Assembly: GCF_001956295.1 (NCBI RefSeq)
Contig: NZ_MRTD01000001.1
Span: forward strand, 1-64,000
Direction of reading: 5' to 3'
DNA length: 64,000 nucleotides
From: Paenibacillus sp. FSL A5-0031
Lineage (GTDB): Bacteria; Bacillota; Bacilli; Paenibacillales; Paenibacillaceae
Position 1 is the stretch's first letter. Each line of letters starts with the position of its first letter. Shown here piece after piece: positions 7,639-16,595 of the stretch. The position numbers and the translations under genes were made by a program. The notes under the pieces were generated by a model. That model was given only the letters and a program-made list of their open reading frames with translations, did not search any database and was not told where the DNA came from.

Positions 7639-8580
7639 ATGTTTAATCCAACCGATTTTCCCAAGCCCACCCTTATTTCAGCCAACGGTGTGGAACTCGA
7701 AGTGTTTGAAGCAGGCCGAGAAAACGCAGGAAAACCTATTGTACTCTGCCACGGCTGGCCAGAGCATGCCTTTTCTTAGCGCCATCAGATGGACGCACTT
7801 GCCGCAGCGGGCTACCATGTCATCGTCCCCAACCAGCGGGGTTACGGCAACTCATCCCGTCCGACCGAAGTAACAGACTATGACATTGAACACTTGTCGG
7901 GTGATCTCATCGCGCTTCTCGATCACTATGGATACGAGGACGCTACCTTTGTCGGTCATGACTGGGGTGCATTCGTCGTTTGGGGACTGACCTTGTTGCA
8001 TCCAAACCGCGTCAATAAAGTGATAAATCTGAGCTTGCCTTACCAAGAGCGCGGAGAAAAACCCTGGATCGAGTTCATGGAAGAAATACTTGGCGGCGAT
8101 TTCTATTTCGTCCACTTCAATCGACAGCCAGGCGTCGCGGACGCCGTATTTGAAGACAATACATACAGGTTCCTTCGCAACCTGTACCGAAAGAACGAGC
8201 CTCTCAGAGCACCTGAGCCAGGTATGGCGTTGATCAATCTCGCCAGAGCAGAAACACCGCTCGGTGAGCCCGTATTGAGCGAAAGCGAGCTGGCCGTTTA
8301 CGTCTCCGCTTTTGAAACATCAGGGTTCACGGGCAGCATAAATTGGTACAGGAACCTTGACCGCAACTGGCGCTTATTGGCGAAAGTGAACCCAATCATC
8401 CAGCAGCCGACCCTCATGATCCACGGCGACCGGGATGTGGTTGCGAAGTCTGAAAACCTGACAAAGTTCGTGCCCAATGTGGAAGTGGTCAATCTGGATT
8501 GCGGTCATTGGATCCAGGAAGAAAAGCCGGAAGAAACAAACCAAGCGATTTTAAAATGGCTGGAACAATGGGAGATGTAG
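7639..8580 (+). pseudogene. Epoxide-hydrolase-like alpha/beta hydrolase, one nonsense codon
   Basis: ATG 7639 has AAGGAGG just upstream. The frame reads through HGWPE (oxyanion motif) to TAG at 7777-7779 (codon 47), where homologues have Trp (S-W-R-H-Q). It then continues in the same frame to a stop at 8580. The catalytic set is present: Asp108 in GHDWGA, acid in HGDRD (about 264-266), His290 in DCGHW. Without the stop it would be a complete 313-residue enzyme. Translation could restart at ATG 7789, but that would lack the oxyanion strand. The gene overlaps the start of the YdeI-like gene. Confidence 0.8.
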
Positions 8581-9143
8581 TTTTTTTCAACAACCAAGAA
8601 GAGTTTAACGATTGGTTAGAAGAACATCATGCTGAAGCTAGTGAAATTTGGGTGGGCTATTTTGGGATAAGTACAGGGCGTGCAAGTCTTACTTGGTCTG
8701 CATCAGTAGATGCCGCTCTTTGTTTTGGGTGGATTGACGGTATACGAAAAACCATTGATAAACAAAGCTATAAGATTCGCTTTACTCCGCGCAAAGTAAA
8801 TAGTGTATGGAGTGCTGTGAACGTAAAGAAGGTAAAAGCACTAATACAGCTTGGAAAGATGAGACCAGAAGGAATGCACGTCTTTAACAACAGAACCGAT
8901 TCACAAGGCTATTCCTCTGAACAAAGAAACGTGGAACTTGCCAAAGAATATGAAGAACAAATCAAGGCAAATCAAACAGCCTGGCTATTCTTCACTAATT
9001 TATCACCATCCTATAAAAGAGATTCTATCTGGTGGGTAATGAGCGCCAAGAAAGAAGAAACACGATTAAGAAGGCTTGGAATATTGATCGCTTCATCTGA
9101 AGAAGGGCTAAAATTTCAACATTTCAAAAATATTACAGAATAA
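8556..9143 (+). CDS. YdeI/OmpD-associated family protein
   Basis: About 195 residues; start at ATG 8556 or ATG 8568, inside the 3' end of the hydrolase gene, so translation is probably coupled. The family pattern is clear: EEFNDWLEEHHAEASEIWVGYF, then SVDAALCFGWIDGIRKTID, RFTPRKVNSVWSAVNVKKV and a C-terminal WWVMSAKKEETRLRRL. Proteins of this family are small cytosolic proteins sometimes annotated as bacteriocin-protection or DUF1801-related; the biochemical role is not established. Confidence 0.8.
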   Translation: MAGTMGDVVFFNNQEEFNDWLEEHHAEASEIWVGYFGISTGRASLTWSASVDAALCFGWIDGIRKTIDKQSYKIRFTPRKVNSVWSAVNVKKVKALIQLGKMRPEGMHVFNNRTDSQGYSSEQRNVELAKEYEEQIKANQTAWLFFTNLSPSYKRDSIWWVMSAKKEETRLRRLGILIASSEEGLKFQHFKNITE

Positions 9144-9369
9144 GGAAATATAAATAACAAAAGAATCGTTAAAAGGATTTTTGGTACTGCATAAATCTGG
9201 GTCTATTGTTTCCCTGATCTTTAAGAGAGAGGAGCTACTGTATTTCTCAATCATTTAGGGTTTAATTCTCATTAAAAGTCAGAACGTTTTAAATGCGAGG
9301 CATTAATCAAATCGCTAAATGAAGAAGGGATGAAACAGCTCATCCAAAATCGCAACCCCCTTCATTTTT
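9144..9369. other. Intergenic stretch, no gene recognised
   Basis: AT-rich DNA with no supported gene. It leads into a duplicated fragment of the hydrolase gene. Confidence 0.5.
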
Positions 9370-9505
9370 ATGGTACAGCCGACTCTCATGATCTATGGTG
9401 ATCGGGATACGGTCCAGAAGTCTGAAAACCTGACAAAGTTCGTGCCTAATGCGGAAGTGGTCAATCTGGATTGCGGTCATTGAATCCAGCAAGAAAAGCC
9501 GGAAC
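9370..9505 (+). pseudogene. Duplicated C-terminal fragment of the epoxide-hydrolase-like gene
   Basis: This stretch repeats 8402-8532 with scattered changes: PTLMI-GDRD, SENLTKFVPN-EVVNLDCGH are still readable. The Trp codon after DCGH is TGA here. It is a remnant of a second hydrolase copy; the rest of that copy is gone. Confidence 0.75.
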
Positions 9506-9587
9506 TATTATGATGAAGAAATAGTGGTTTTGAATGCAGTTGAAAGCGGCACGGTTGGCATCAGGCACGGTATGAAAGTACGATACT

Positions 9588-9790
9588 CTAAAAGCTACAG
9601 GTTCAGGACAGAACTCTCCACTCCTATCTATACTTTTGTGCTCATATTGAGTGCGAGCCACCTTTCAAGGTGGCTATTTTTTATTGCTCATTAAGTGACC
9701 TATTTGCAAAATGCTAAAGTTTAAGGATCCATATTGCTGAACCATATTACGAATGGGCAGTTTATCGTAACAAGCCATTCTTTTGTTTTA
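9588..9790. repeat. Repeat B, copy 1, with terminator hairpin
   Basis: Contains GCTACAGGTTCAGGACAG, CTCTCCACTCCTATC, a perfect hairpin AGCCACCTT-TC-AAGGTGGCT (9657-9676) followed by a T-rich tract, and a 3' part (GCTCATTAAGTGACCTAT, AAGGATC, GAACCATA, GGGCAG). The first half recurs at 23921 and the second half at 29996-30140. Confidence 0.65.
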
Positions 9791-9852
9791 TTTGTCAAAG
9801 GGGTGTTTAATATCTCGGACACTTATAAAGTGATTATAGATGGGGTGTAAGA

Positions 9853-10020
9853 ATGAGCGACTGGGCTTCATTAGAAGATAAAGAGTTAGTCATAGTGTAG
9901 GCAAGAATATATAAGGACTCTCATTTTAAACCCAGCACTAAAGTATTTCCTTCGTACAGTACGCCTAACCCGTACATTAAATACGAAGCCTCCATGAATA
10001 ATCCCTAGCGATATCTGCAT
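9853..10020 (+). pseudogene. Small gene relic
   Basis: ATG 9853 starts MSDWASLEDKELVIV followed by TAG, and the same frame then continues ARIYKDSHFKPSTKVFPSY to another TAG. It reads like decayed coding sequence but the family was not recognised. Further frame fragments run to about 10337 (for example DQVKAFTSKIFDVKGY). Confidence 0.3.
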
Positions 10021-10342
10021 TAATCATGGTGACAGTCAGATTGATGCTGGCAGCCATCGTTGCTATTAAAGCTGACAGTCCTCCTCGAAGTCTCTAATTA
10101 GTTCTGCGACTGGACTACGAATTCCGATCATTTGTTGATCAACTGTTCAGCAGCATATCATTATAAAGACATTCATATTTGAATCATCTATCGTGACTAT
10201 TATTTTTTGGAAGATGTTACGCTGAAAACCAAAGACAAATCATCCTAATCTGTAAGCTGTACCTAAAACAGTACTAACTATAAAGATCAAGTTAAAGCTT
10301 TTACCTCAAAAATTTTTGATGTAAAAGGCTACTGAAAAAATC

Positions 10343-10392
10343 GAAATCCCATGGTATAGATTCATATACGAATGGGATTTCTTTTTTTTTTT
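10343..10392 (+). terminator. Rho-independent terminator
   Basis: Stem GAAATCCCAT (10343-10352) with ATGGGATTTC (10372-10381), followed by a long T run. It closes the decayed stretch before locus 1. Confidence 0.7.
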
Positions 10393-10694
10393 GCACATTT
10401 AAATATTTTTATATGGACGAAAGAAGAAGCTCGGCAGTACGGTAAGGTGAAAAGAAAATGCTAACATGGGAGTCTTTTATTGAGTTGAATCTGTTAAATA
10501 TCTCCCAAAAAATATGCTACATTTGCCGTAAAATAATTATATACATTATAAACATAATACTTTATGGTTCAAAGGTGGGATGCGGCGAGAGCTCGAAATA
10601 AGATGCACATAGGACTTTTGTGTTGGCTATAGACTATTGTTGGCGTTGATAACTTGTTTCAATCTACTAAAAGGATAATTTAGGAGGGAATTCA

Positions 10695-12464
10695 TTGGCT
10701 AGATATTCATTAAAGCAGGTATTAAAGAAAATAATCCCTTCATCATTAAAATACAAGCTTTTTGTTGCTTATTTGGTATTGCTTGTGATTCCTCTTTCAT
10801 CCATAAACCTGTATAACTTCTATGCCGCAGAAGAAAAAATGTGGTTGAAAAACAGCGAACAAAGCCAGAATTCATTGGAATTGATGCGCCAAGAATTAGA
10901 AGATTATATGAGTATTGCAGCAAAATCGATGATTTTAATTGAACAAAATCCAACTGTAGAAGAAAAATTGAAGCATCCTGATCAATATAGTTTTCTTGAA
11001 AGGAGGAACGAAATCGAAGCCCTTCTAAATGGATTAACAGTTAGCTTATTTCTTTCGGCTCCTCCGGTATTTTACTCGATCTACAATTTAAAGGAGGATG
11101 TTTTTTTAACGTATAGTCCATTGAAGAACGATAATCAAGCAACAACAATGAAGATGATGTACTCGAAAATGCTATCCAATCATGAAACTCACAGATGGTT
11201 AAGAGAGACTGCTTATATGAGTCGGGATTATACGACAAGTTCTGATGTTTTGTCCCTATACGGCATTATTAAGGACGAATTATTAAAACCCTATGCTTTT
11301 GTACGAATCAGCATAGATTACTTGAAATGGATGGAAAAAACGAAGAAAAGGTCGTCAAAAAACGAAAATTATATGATTTTGGACAATAACGGGGAGATTA
11401 TATCAACGACCGGAAGCACAGACAAAGTCAGTGGAGAACAGTTAATTAAACAAATAATCAGTAAAAGCTCTACAAGCATTTCGGATAATCATTTTGCTTA
11501 TTATTACAGCTATGTTCCTACACTGGAATGGTATTTAGTTCGTATCGTACCACTCGATATATTGTTCGCTGAAACTAATCAATTAAAAAGCTCATTTTTC
11601 TGGACGTTCTCAATATTGACCGTATTGTTTAGTTTGGTTACTTTCATTATTTCATCCAATATAAGCCGGCCGCTGCGGGAATTACAGGCGAAGATGAGGG
11701 TGTTAACGAAAACGAATCTTAAAGCTCGTCTCGATGAAAGGCGATTTGACGGAGAGATACTAACCCTAGCGCGAACTTTTAACTCTATGGGAGCGGATAT
11801 AGAAGGTTTGATTTCCAAACTGAAGACGGAGGAAAGGCAGAAGGAAGCAGTCCGATTCCAAGTACTTCTTTCACAGATGAATCCTCACTTCTTGTTAAAC
11901 ACTCTAAATACAATTAAAAGTATGTCTGTTATTCCTGAGGAGAGGCATAAGGTTCATGAGGTTTGCATCGCTTTGGGAAGAATTCTCGAGACAAGCCTGA
12001 ATACCGATGTCGACATGATTCACTTAGAATTAGAAATGCATATGATTCGAGCATATCTTATGATTCATCAGCAACGATTTGAGAGCCGCATTGAAGTTAA
12101 GTATAAATTTGATTCCAATCTCAACCATACTCTTGTACCGAAATTTAGCATCCAACCGCTTGTGGAAAATGCAATAACTCATGCTTTTCATTCTGTTCCA
12201 AACCCAGTTATTATCATACAGGCCAGAAAACAGGACCATAATCTAGTAATAGAAGTAACCGATAACGGAATTGGCTTGAAGAAGGCCAAAACATTCCAAT
12301 CATTAACGCGGCGTAAAGGGATTAGTCTCAACAATATAAAAGAACGATTGCAGCTTTTATTTAAGGAGCAAGCCAAATTATCTATATTATCTTCAGAGCA
12401 GGGCACGACCGTTCAATTGACAATTCCTTTTTTGTTATCAGAACCTTATCAAAAAGGAGACTAA
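10695..12464 (+). CDS. Sensor histidine kinase, YesM family (locus 1)
   Basis: 589 residues from TTG 10695 (AGGAGGG at 10682-10688). A membrane helix at about 21-41, an external sensing domain to about 297, a second helix at about 298-318, HAMP at about 319-372, then a His_kinase domain with phospho-acceptor His398 in QMNPHFLLNTLN and an HATPase domain (IQPLVENAITHAF, VTDNGIGL). This layout is the YesM/LytS-type used by sugar-sensing systems in Bacillales. The response regulator starts 4 bp downstream, so the two form an operon with the transporter genes that follow. The ligand is likely a fucosylated or related oligosaccharide, judging from the GH95 gene. Confidence 0.9.
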   Translation: MARYSLKQVLKKIIPSSLKYKLFVAYLVLLVIPLSSINLYNFYAAEEKMWLKNSEQSQNSLELMRQELEDYMSIAAKSMILIEQNPTVEEKLKHPDQYSFLERRNEIEALLNGLTVSLFLSAPPVFYSIYNLKEDVFLTYSPLKNDNQATTMKMMYSKMLSNHETHRWLRETAYMSRDYTTSSDVLSLYGIIKDELLKPYAFVRISIDYLKWMEKTKKRSSKNENYMILDNNGEIISTTGSTDKVSGEQLIKQIISKSSTSISDNHFAYYYSYVPTLEWYLVRIVPLDILFAETNQLKSSFFWTFSILTVLFSLVTFIISSNISRPLRELQAKMRVLTKTNLKARLDERRFDGEILTLARTFNSMGADIEGLISKLKTEERQKEAVRFQVLLSQMNPHFLLNTLNTIKSMSVIPEERHKVHEVCIALGRILETSLNTDVDMIHLELEMHMIRAYLMIHQQRFESRIEVKYKFDSNLNHTLVPKFSIQPLVENAITHAFHSVPNPVIIIQARKQDHNLVIEVTDNGIGLKKAKTFQSLTRRKGISLNNIKERLQLLFKEQAKLSILSSEQGTTVQLTIPFLLSEPYQKGD

Positions 12465-12468
12465 CGCC

Positions 12469-13260
12469 ATGTGGAAAACACTACTTGTTGAAGATGAGAA
12501 ACATTCTTTAAGTTATTTGAGAAACATTATTTCATGGGAAGAAGAGGGGTTTGTGATTGTCGGAGAATGCAAGAATGGATTAAGCGCATTAGAGTTTATA
12601 AAAGAGCATCAACCTGATTTAATTGTGTGCGATATTATGATGCCGGAAATGGATGGAATAACACTTTTGAAAACGGTCCGAAATGCGGGTTACGAAAGTC
12701 GATTTATCATGCTTACCTGCGTTAATGAATTCGAGTACGCGCAACAAGCAATTGAGCATGGGGCGTCGGGGTATATTTTGAAGTTATCACTAGAGCGTGA
12801 GAAGATGCAATCTATTTTAAAAAAAATGAATAAAGAGCTGCAGCAGATGAGGAAATTGACAATGATCGAGAAGCTGTTACCCGAAATCAAAAACAATAGT
12901 ACCGATCATAATTATACCGATCACCCTGAAATCAATAAAATCATGAGCTATATATATAGAAATTATAAAGAGCAAATAACGCTAAAAGAAATGTCTGCCT
13001 ACATTAATATGAATCAGAGTTATGTAAGTGAATTGTTTAGTAAAAAGACAGGACATTCACTTATTTCATTTGTCCAAAGGGTGAGAATAGAAAAGTCGAT
13101 ATCCTATTTAAGTGAAACCGATTTGCCTATTTCACATATATCGGAGGCATGCGGTTTTATAACTGTTAACTACTATATTCGTATTTTCAAAAGAATGATG
13201 GGTATAACCCCAAGCGAATTTCGCAAATCCACAATTATTCCTTTTAGATCAAATAATTAA
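12469..13260 (+). CDS. Response regulator, REC + AraC HTH (locus 1), short form
   Basis: 263 residues. The receiver domain (1-120) has the acidic pocket VEDE and phospho-acceptor Asp55 in VCDIMMPEMDG. An AraC/HTH_18 domain occupies about 160-258 (ITLKEMSAYINMNQSYVSELFSKKTG, ISHISEACGF, MGITPSEFRK). YesN-type regulators usually have 350-550 residues with a long linker; here the two domains are joined by only about 40 residues. It probably activates the binding-protein/permease genes next door. Confidence 0.9.
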   Translation: MWKTLLVEDEKHSLSYLRNIISWEEEGFVIVGECKNGLSALEFIKEHQPDLIVCDIMMPEMDGITLLKTVRNAGYESRFIMLTCVNEFEYAQQAIEHGASGYILKLSLEREKMQSILKKMNKELQQMRKLTMIEKLLPEIKNNSTDHNYTDHPEINKIMSYIYRNYKEQITLKEMSAYINMNQSYVSELFSKKTGHSLISFVQRVRIEKSISYLSETDLPISHISEACGFITVNYYIRIFKRMMGITPSEFRKSTIIPFRSNN

Positions 13261-13368
13261 TTCACAAAATATGTGCAATAGTTAACGAAATCTGTTTCTA
13301 TTAACCCAATTTCTCCGATGATATGCTTGAATTGTAAAAAGAATAAACGAAAAAACGGAGGGGTTTGT

Positions 13369-14697
13369 ATGAAAAAAAAGAAATTTCAAATGGCAACAAT
13401 CTTGTTGCTCGCTACCGCCCTAGTGCTATCTGCATGTGGGAAATCTGGAGATTCTAGTAATGGCAACAATGCTAGTGAAAGTACGCCAAAGACGTCGAAT
13501 AGTACTGGCTCAAAGGAGCCGGTAAAGCTTACTATATGGGGTGCCATTCCTGAAGAGGCAGGCCCTCAAGAAGCAATAGAAGCCTGGAATGTAGAAAATC
13601 CGCTAATCCAAGTGGAGTATATGAGGTATGTAAATGACGATAGTGGAAATTTAAAACTGGATACTGCATTGGTAACGGGCCAAGGAGTAGATCTTTATGT
13701 GAATTATAACAAACAGTATCTGGAAAAACGTGTTGCGAGTAACGCGGCTCTTGACCTTAGTTCATTTACTGACTACAACATTATAGACGCTATTGGCCCA
13801 GATGCGAAATCATGGCAAATAGAAGATAAATTTTATGGCATTCCATCGAGTAAAGGTAAAAACTTTATTTTCCTTAATAAAAATGCGCTGGATGCGGCAA
13901 ATCTGCCGATTCCCCCGCTAAATTGGTCTCAGAACGATTTGCGTAAATACGCAAAGACTTTAAAAAACAATTTTGAATATGGATATGCGCAATTTGATTG
14001 GTACTACTTTATGCAAATGGATGGCACACTTCAAAATGCAATAGCTGATAACAAAACTTCCAAATTTGATGCCCCAGAGATAAAGGAAAGTTTGCAAAGC
14101 TGGTATTCCATGATGCATGAGGATAAATCGATTCCTACTTATGGTGCTCAAACCGCTTCCAAGATGGCCGTTGATTCAATGTTCTTAACTGGAAAAACAG
14201 CTATGCTAGGTGCCGGCGGATGGATATTCAGATCGACAAATAATTTAAAGGATTTCCCACGGGATTTCAAAATTGCCTTTGCTAGTTTGCCAAGTGCGGT
14301 AGACAATCAATCGAATTTCATGATTGAAGGCGGTTTAGGCGATGTCGTATCCATTAATGCTAAATCACCAAATAAAGAAGAAGCATGGGCATTTCTGAAA
14401 TGGTATTTGGATGTAGGTACTCAATATTTGGCAAAAGGCGGAAGAATTCCATCTTCCAAGCATGTGGATTTGGAACGTACTGTTCAGTTGATGACAGGGG
14501 ACAATGCTGATCTATATGACATGGAATCGCTCAGAGCAGTTGTCTTAAACGATACGCCTACCTTTACAAACAGTATGGAACGCCAAGTGTCAGATATGCG
14601 AAAAGAAGAAGTAGAGCGTTATTTCTTAAAAGAAAAAAGCTTGGATGAAACGATCGGAAATATCGTTAAACGACATAATCAAATATTAGCCAAATAA
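13369..14697 (+). CDS. Sugar ABC transporter substrate-binding lipoprotein (CUT1, locus 1)
   Basis: Start ATG 13369 with CGGAGGGG upstream (an in-frame ATG at 13321 has no RBS). The signal peptide has a KKKK n-region and lipobox LSAC, followed by a Ser/Asn/Gly-rich linker. The mature part is a family-1 extracellular solute-binding protein (KLTIWGAIPEEAGPQEAIEAWN, then the domain-crossing MAVDSMFLTGKTAMLGAGGW). It delivers a carbohydrate to the two permeases downstream. The gene follows the regulator by 108 bp and is followed by a hairpin that probably keeps its mRNA in excess over the permease part. Confidence 0.9.
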   Translation: MKKKKFQMATILLLATALVLSACGKSGDSSNGNNASESTPKTSNSTGSKEPVKLTIWGAIPEEAGPQEAIEAWNVENPLIQVEYMRYVNDDSGNLKLDTALVTGQGVDLYVNYNKQYLEKRVASNAALDLSSFTDYNIIDAIGPDAKSWQIEDKFYGIPSSKGKNFIFLNKNALDAANLPIPPLNWSQNDLRKYAKTLKNNFEYGYAQFDWYYFMQMDGTLQNAIADNKTSKFDAPEIKESLQSWYSMMHEDKSIPTYGAQTASKMAVDSMFLTGKTAMLGAGGWIFRSTNNLKDFPRDFKIAFASLPSAVDNQSNFMIEGGLGDVVSINAKSPNKEEAWAFLKWYLDVGTQYLAKGGRIPSSKHVDLERTVQLMTGDNADLYDMESLRAVVLNDTPTFTNSMERQVSDMRKEEVERYFLKEKSLDETIGNIVKRHNQILAK

Positions 14698-14713
14698 CGA
14701 AGGATAGATTTTT

Positions 14714-14745
14714 GGAGGAAGCGTTTTTGGAACCTTCCTCCTTTT
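14714..14745 (+). terminator. Intercistronic attenuator hairpin
   Basis: GGAGGAAG (14714-14721) pairs with CTTCCTCC (14734-14741), followed by TTTT. It lies between the binding-protein gene and the first permease gene, so it should act as a partial terminator or 3' stabiliser. Confidence 0.6.
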
Positions 14746-14762
14746 AATTGGAGGGTATTTCT

Positions 14763-15650
14763 ATGAAGCTGAACTATAATTCAAAACAGAAACTAGCAGG
14801 ATACCTGTTTATAACCCCTAGCATGATAGGGGTCATCCTATTTTTTCTCTTGCCAGCATTGTTCTCTTTTTACCTTATGTTTACGGATTGGACATTCATG
14901 AGCGGGAAATCGCCAGTATTTATAGGTATAGATAATTTCAAACGATTGTTTAATGATGAGTCTTTCTATCGATCGATTAAAAATACGTTTGTGTTCGTTC
15001 TTAGCGTACCCCTATCAATGATAATTGCTTTCTTTATTGCTTTTTTTTTAAACGGGAAAGTCTATTTACAAAAAATGCTCAGATCTATGTACTTCTTGCC
15101 TTATGTCATGAATGGAGTGGCGATTGCCTTTGTGTGGATGTTATTATTTGAAGCGCAAAATGGGCCGATTAATGGTGCGCTGAGAGCCATTGGCTTGTCT
15201 AATCCACCTGGTTGGTTATCTACAACGAACACCTCAATCTATGCTGTATTGATCATTCAAGTCTGGATTATGATTGGATACAATATGATCATTTACCTCG
15301 CAGCATTACAGGAAGTGTCACCTGAGCTAATGGAAGCTGCAAAAATTGATGGCGCAAAATGGTTTCAAATTATTAGACATATCACCTTGCCTTTAATTAG
15401 TCCATCGTCTTTTCTACTGCTTGTCACCGGTTTTATAGGCGCAATTAAATCCTTTGGAATTATACAGGCGATTACGGGCGGAGGTCCCGGAGATAGCACA
15501 ACAGTCTTGTCACTCTATATTTATAAATCAGCCTTTCGATATTATGAGATGGGTTTCGCCTCAGCGGCTTCATGGGTGCTCTTTGCCACGGTTCTCATCC
15601 TTATGCTTTTCAATTGGTATGGACAAAAAAAATGGGTGCATTACGGGTAA
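14763..15650 (+). CDS. Sugar ABC transporter permease, LplB/UgpA type (locus 1)
   Basis: About 295 residues from ATG 14763 (TTGGAGGG upstream). Six predicted membrane helices, beginning with KLAGYLFITPSMIGVILFFLLPALF, and the EAA loop EAAKIDGAKWFQIIRHITLPLI that contacts the ATPase. It forms the CUT1 translocation channel with the next gene product. No ATPase gene is nearby. Confidence 0.9.
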   Translation: MKLNYNSKQKLAGYLFITPSMIGVILFFLLPALFSFYLMFTDWTFMSGKSPVFIGIDNFKRLFNDESFYRSIKNTFVFVLSVPLSMIIAFFIAFFLNGKVYLQKMLRSMYFLPYVMNGVAIAFVWMLLFEAQNGPINGALRAIGLSNPPGWLSTTNTSIYAVLIIQVWIMIGYNMIIYLAALQEVSPELMEAAKIDGAKWFQIIRHITLPLISPSSFLLLVTGFIGAIKSFGIIQAITGGGPGDSTTVLSLYIYKSAFRYYEMGFASAASWVLFATVLILMLFNWYGQKKWVHYG

Positions 15651-15664
15651 TGGGAGGCTAGTCT

Positions 15665-16549
15665 ATGAAAGCAACAGACACAAAACAAACTCAATGGAAA
15701 GAAGCATCGGTTAACATGCGAACAAGTCCAATAAAAGTTATAAAACTAATCTCTACTATTATTGCCCTATTTTTTGGCGTTCTTATGATTTTACCTCTAT
15801 TATGGATGCTTAGTACATCTGTTAAAACACCAGTGGAAGTGTTTGAATATCCGATCAAATGGATTCCAGATCAATTTCAATGGAGTCATCATTACAAGGT
15901 TTGGTTTGGCGAGCAAAGCATTTCTCAATATTATATCAATTCATTAAAGATAGCCGTAGTTTCGATGGTTGGCGCAGTATTCATCTCATGTCTGGCAGCA
16001 TATGGTTTTGCCAGAATAGAATTTAAGGGCAGAGATTCAATGTTTCTGCTGTACTTGTCCATGATGCTTATCCCTCCACAAATATTATTTGTGCCAAAGT
16101 TTATTATGTTTAACTGGATGGGGATTTTTAATACGTATTGGGCATTGATTCTACCAGGCTTTTTCACTATTTTTGGAGTGTTTCTGCTGCGACAATTTTT
16201 TATTGGTATTCCAAAGGAAATAACGGAAGCGGGATTAATAGATGGGGCTGGACATTTTCGGATATTTATTCAATTAATTGTGCCTCTAGCGAAACCTGCT
16301 ATTGCAACACTTGCCATTCTGGACTTCTCTTGGCATTGGAATGATTATGAGAATGCATTGATATTCCTTATTGACAAAGACCTCTATACAATACCTCTTG
16401 GACTGCAAAATTTCATATTAGAAAATTCAATTGATTATAACGGTATGATGGCGGCTGCTTCAGCAGCGATTCTGCCTATGATTATAGTATTTGTCGTTTT
16501 TCAGAAGTACATTATTCAAGGTGTTGCTAATGCTGCGGTGAAAGGTTGA
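15665..16549 (+). CDS. Sugar ABC transporter permease, YtcP/UgpE type (locus 1)
   Basis: 294 residues, six predicted helices, N-terminal LISTIIALFFGVLMILPLLWMLSTS and an EAA loop (EAGLIDGAGHFRIFIQLIVPL). It starts 14 bp after the first permease, as its heterodimer partner. It ends with the GVANAAVKG tail common to this family. Confidence 0.9.
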   Translation: MKATDTKQTQWKEASVNMRTSPIKVIKLISTIIALFFGVLMILPLLWMLSTSVKTPVEVFEYPIKWIPDQFQWSHHYKVWFGEQSISQYYINSLKIAVVSMVGAVFISCLAAYGFARIEFKGRDSMFLLYLSMMLIPPQILFVPKFIMFNWMGIFNTYWALILPGFFTIFGVFLLRQFFIGIPKEITEAGLIDGAGHFRIFIQLIVPLAKPAIATLAILDFSWHWNDYENALIFLIDKDLYTIPLGLQNFILENSIDYNGMMAAASAAILPMIIVFVVFQKYIIQGVANAAVKG

Positions 16550-16595
16550 TTGAAATACCTATCATTAAGTACTACTTACAGGCGGGGGTATCACA

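Noticed and set aside
7777..7779. In-frame TAG as a recoded amino acid codon
   Set aside because: Other genes in the window end at TAG normally and no suppressor tRNA or PylS-like gene is present; simple nonsense mutation is the simpler reading.
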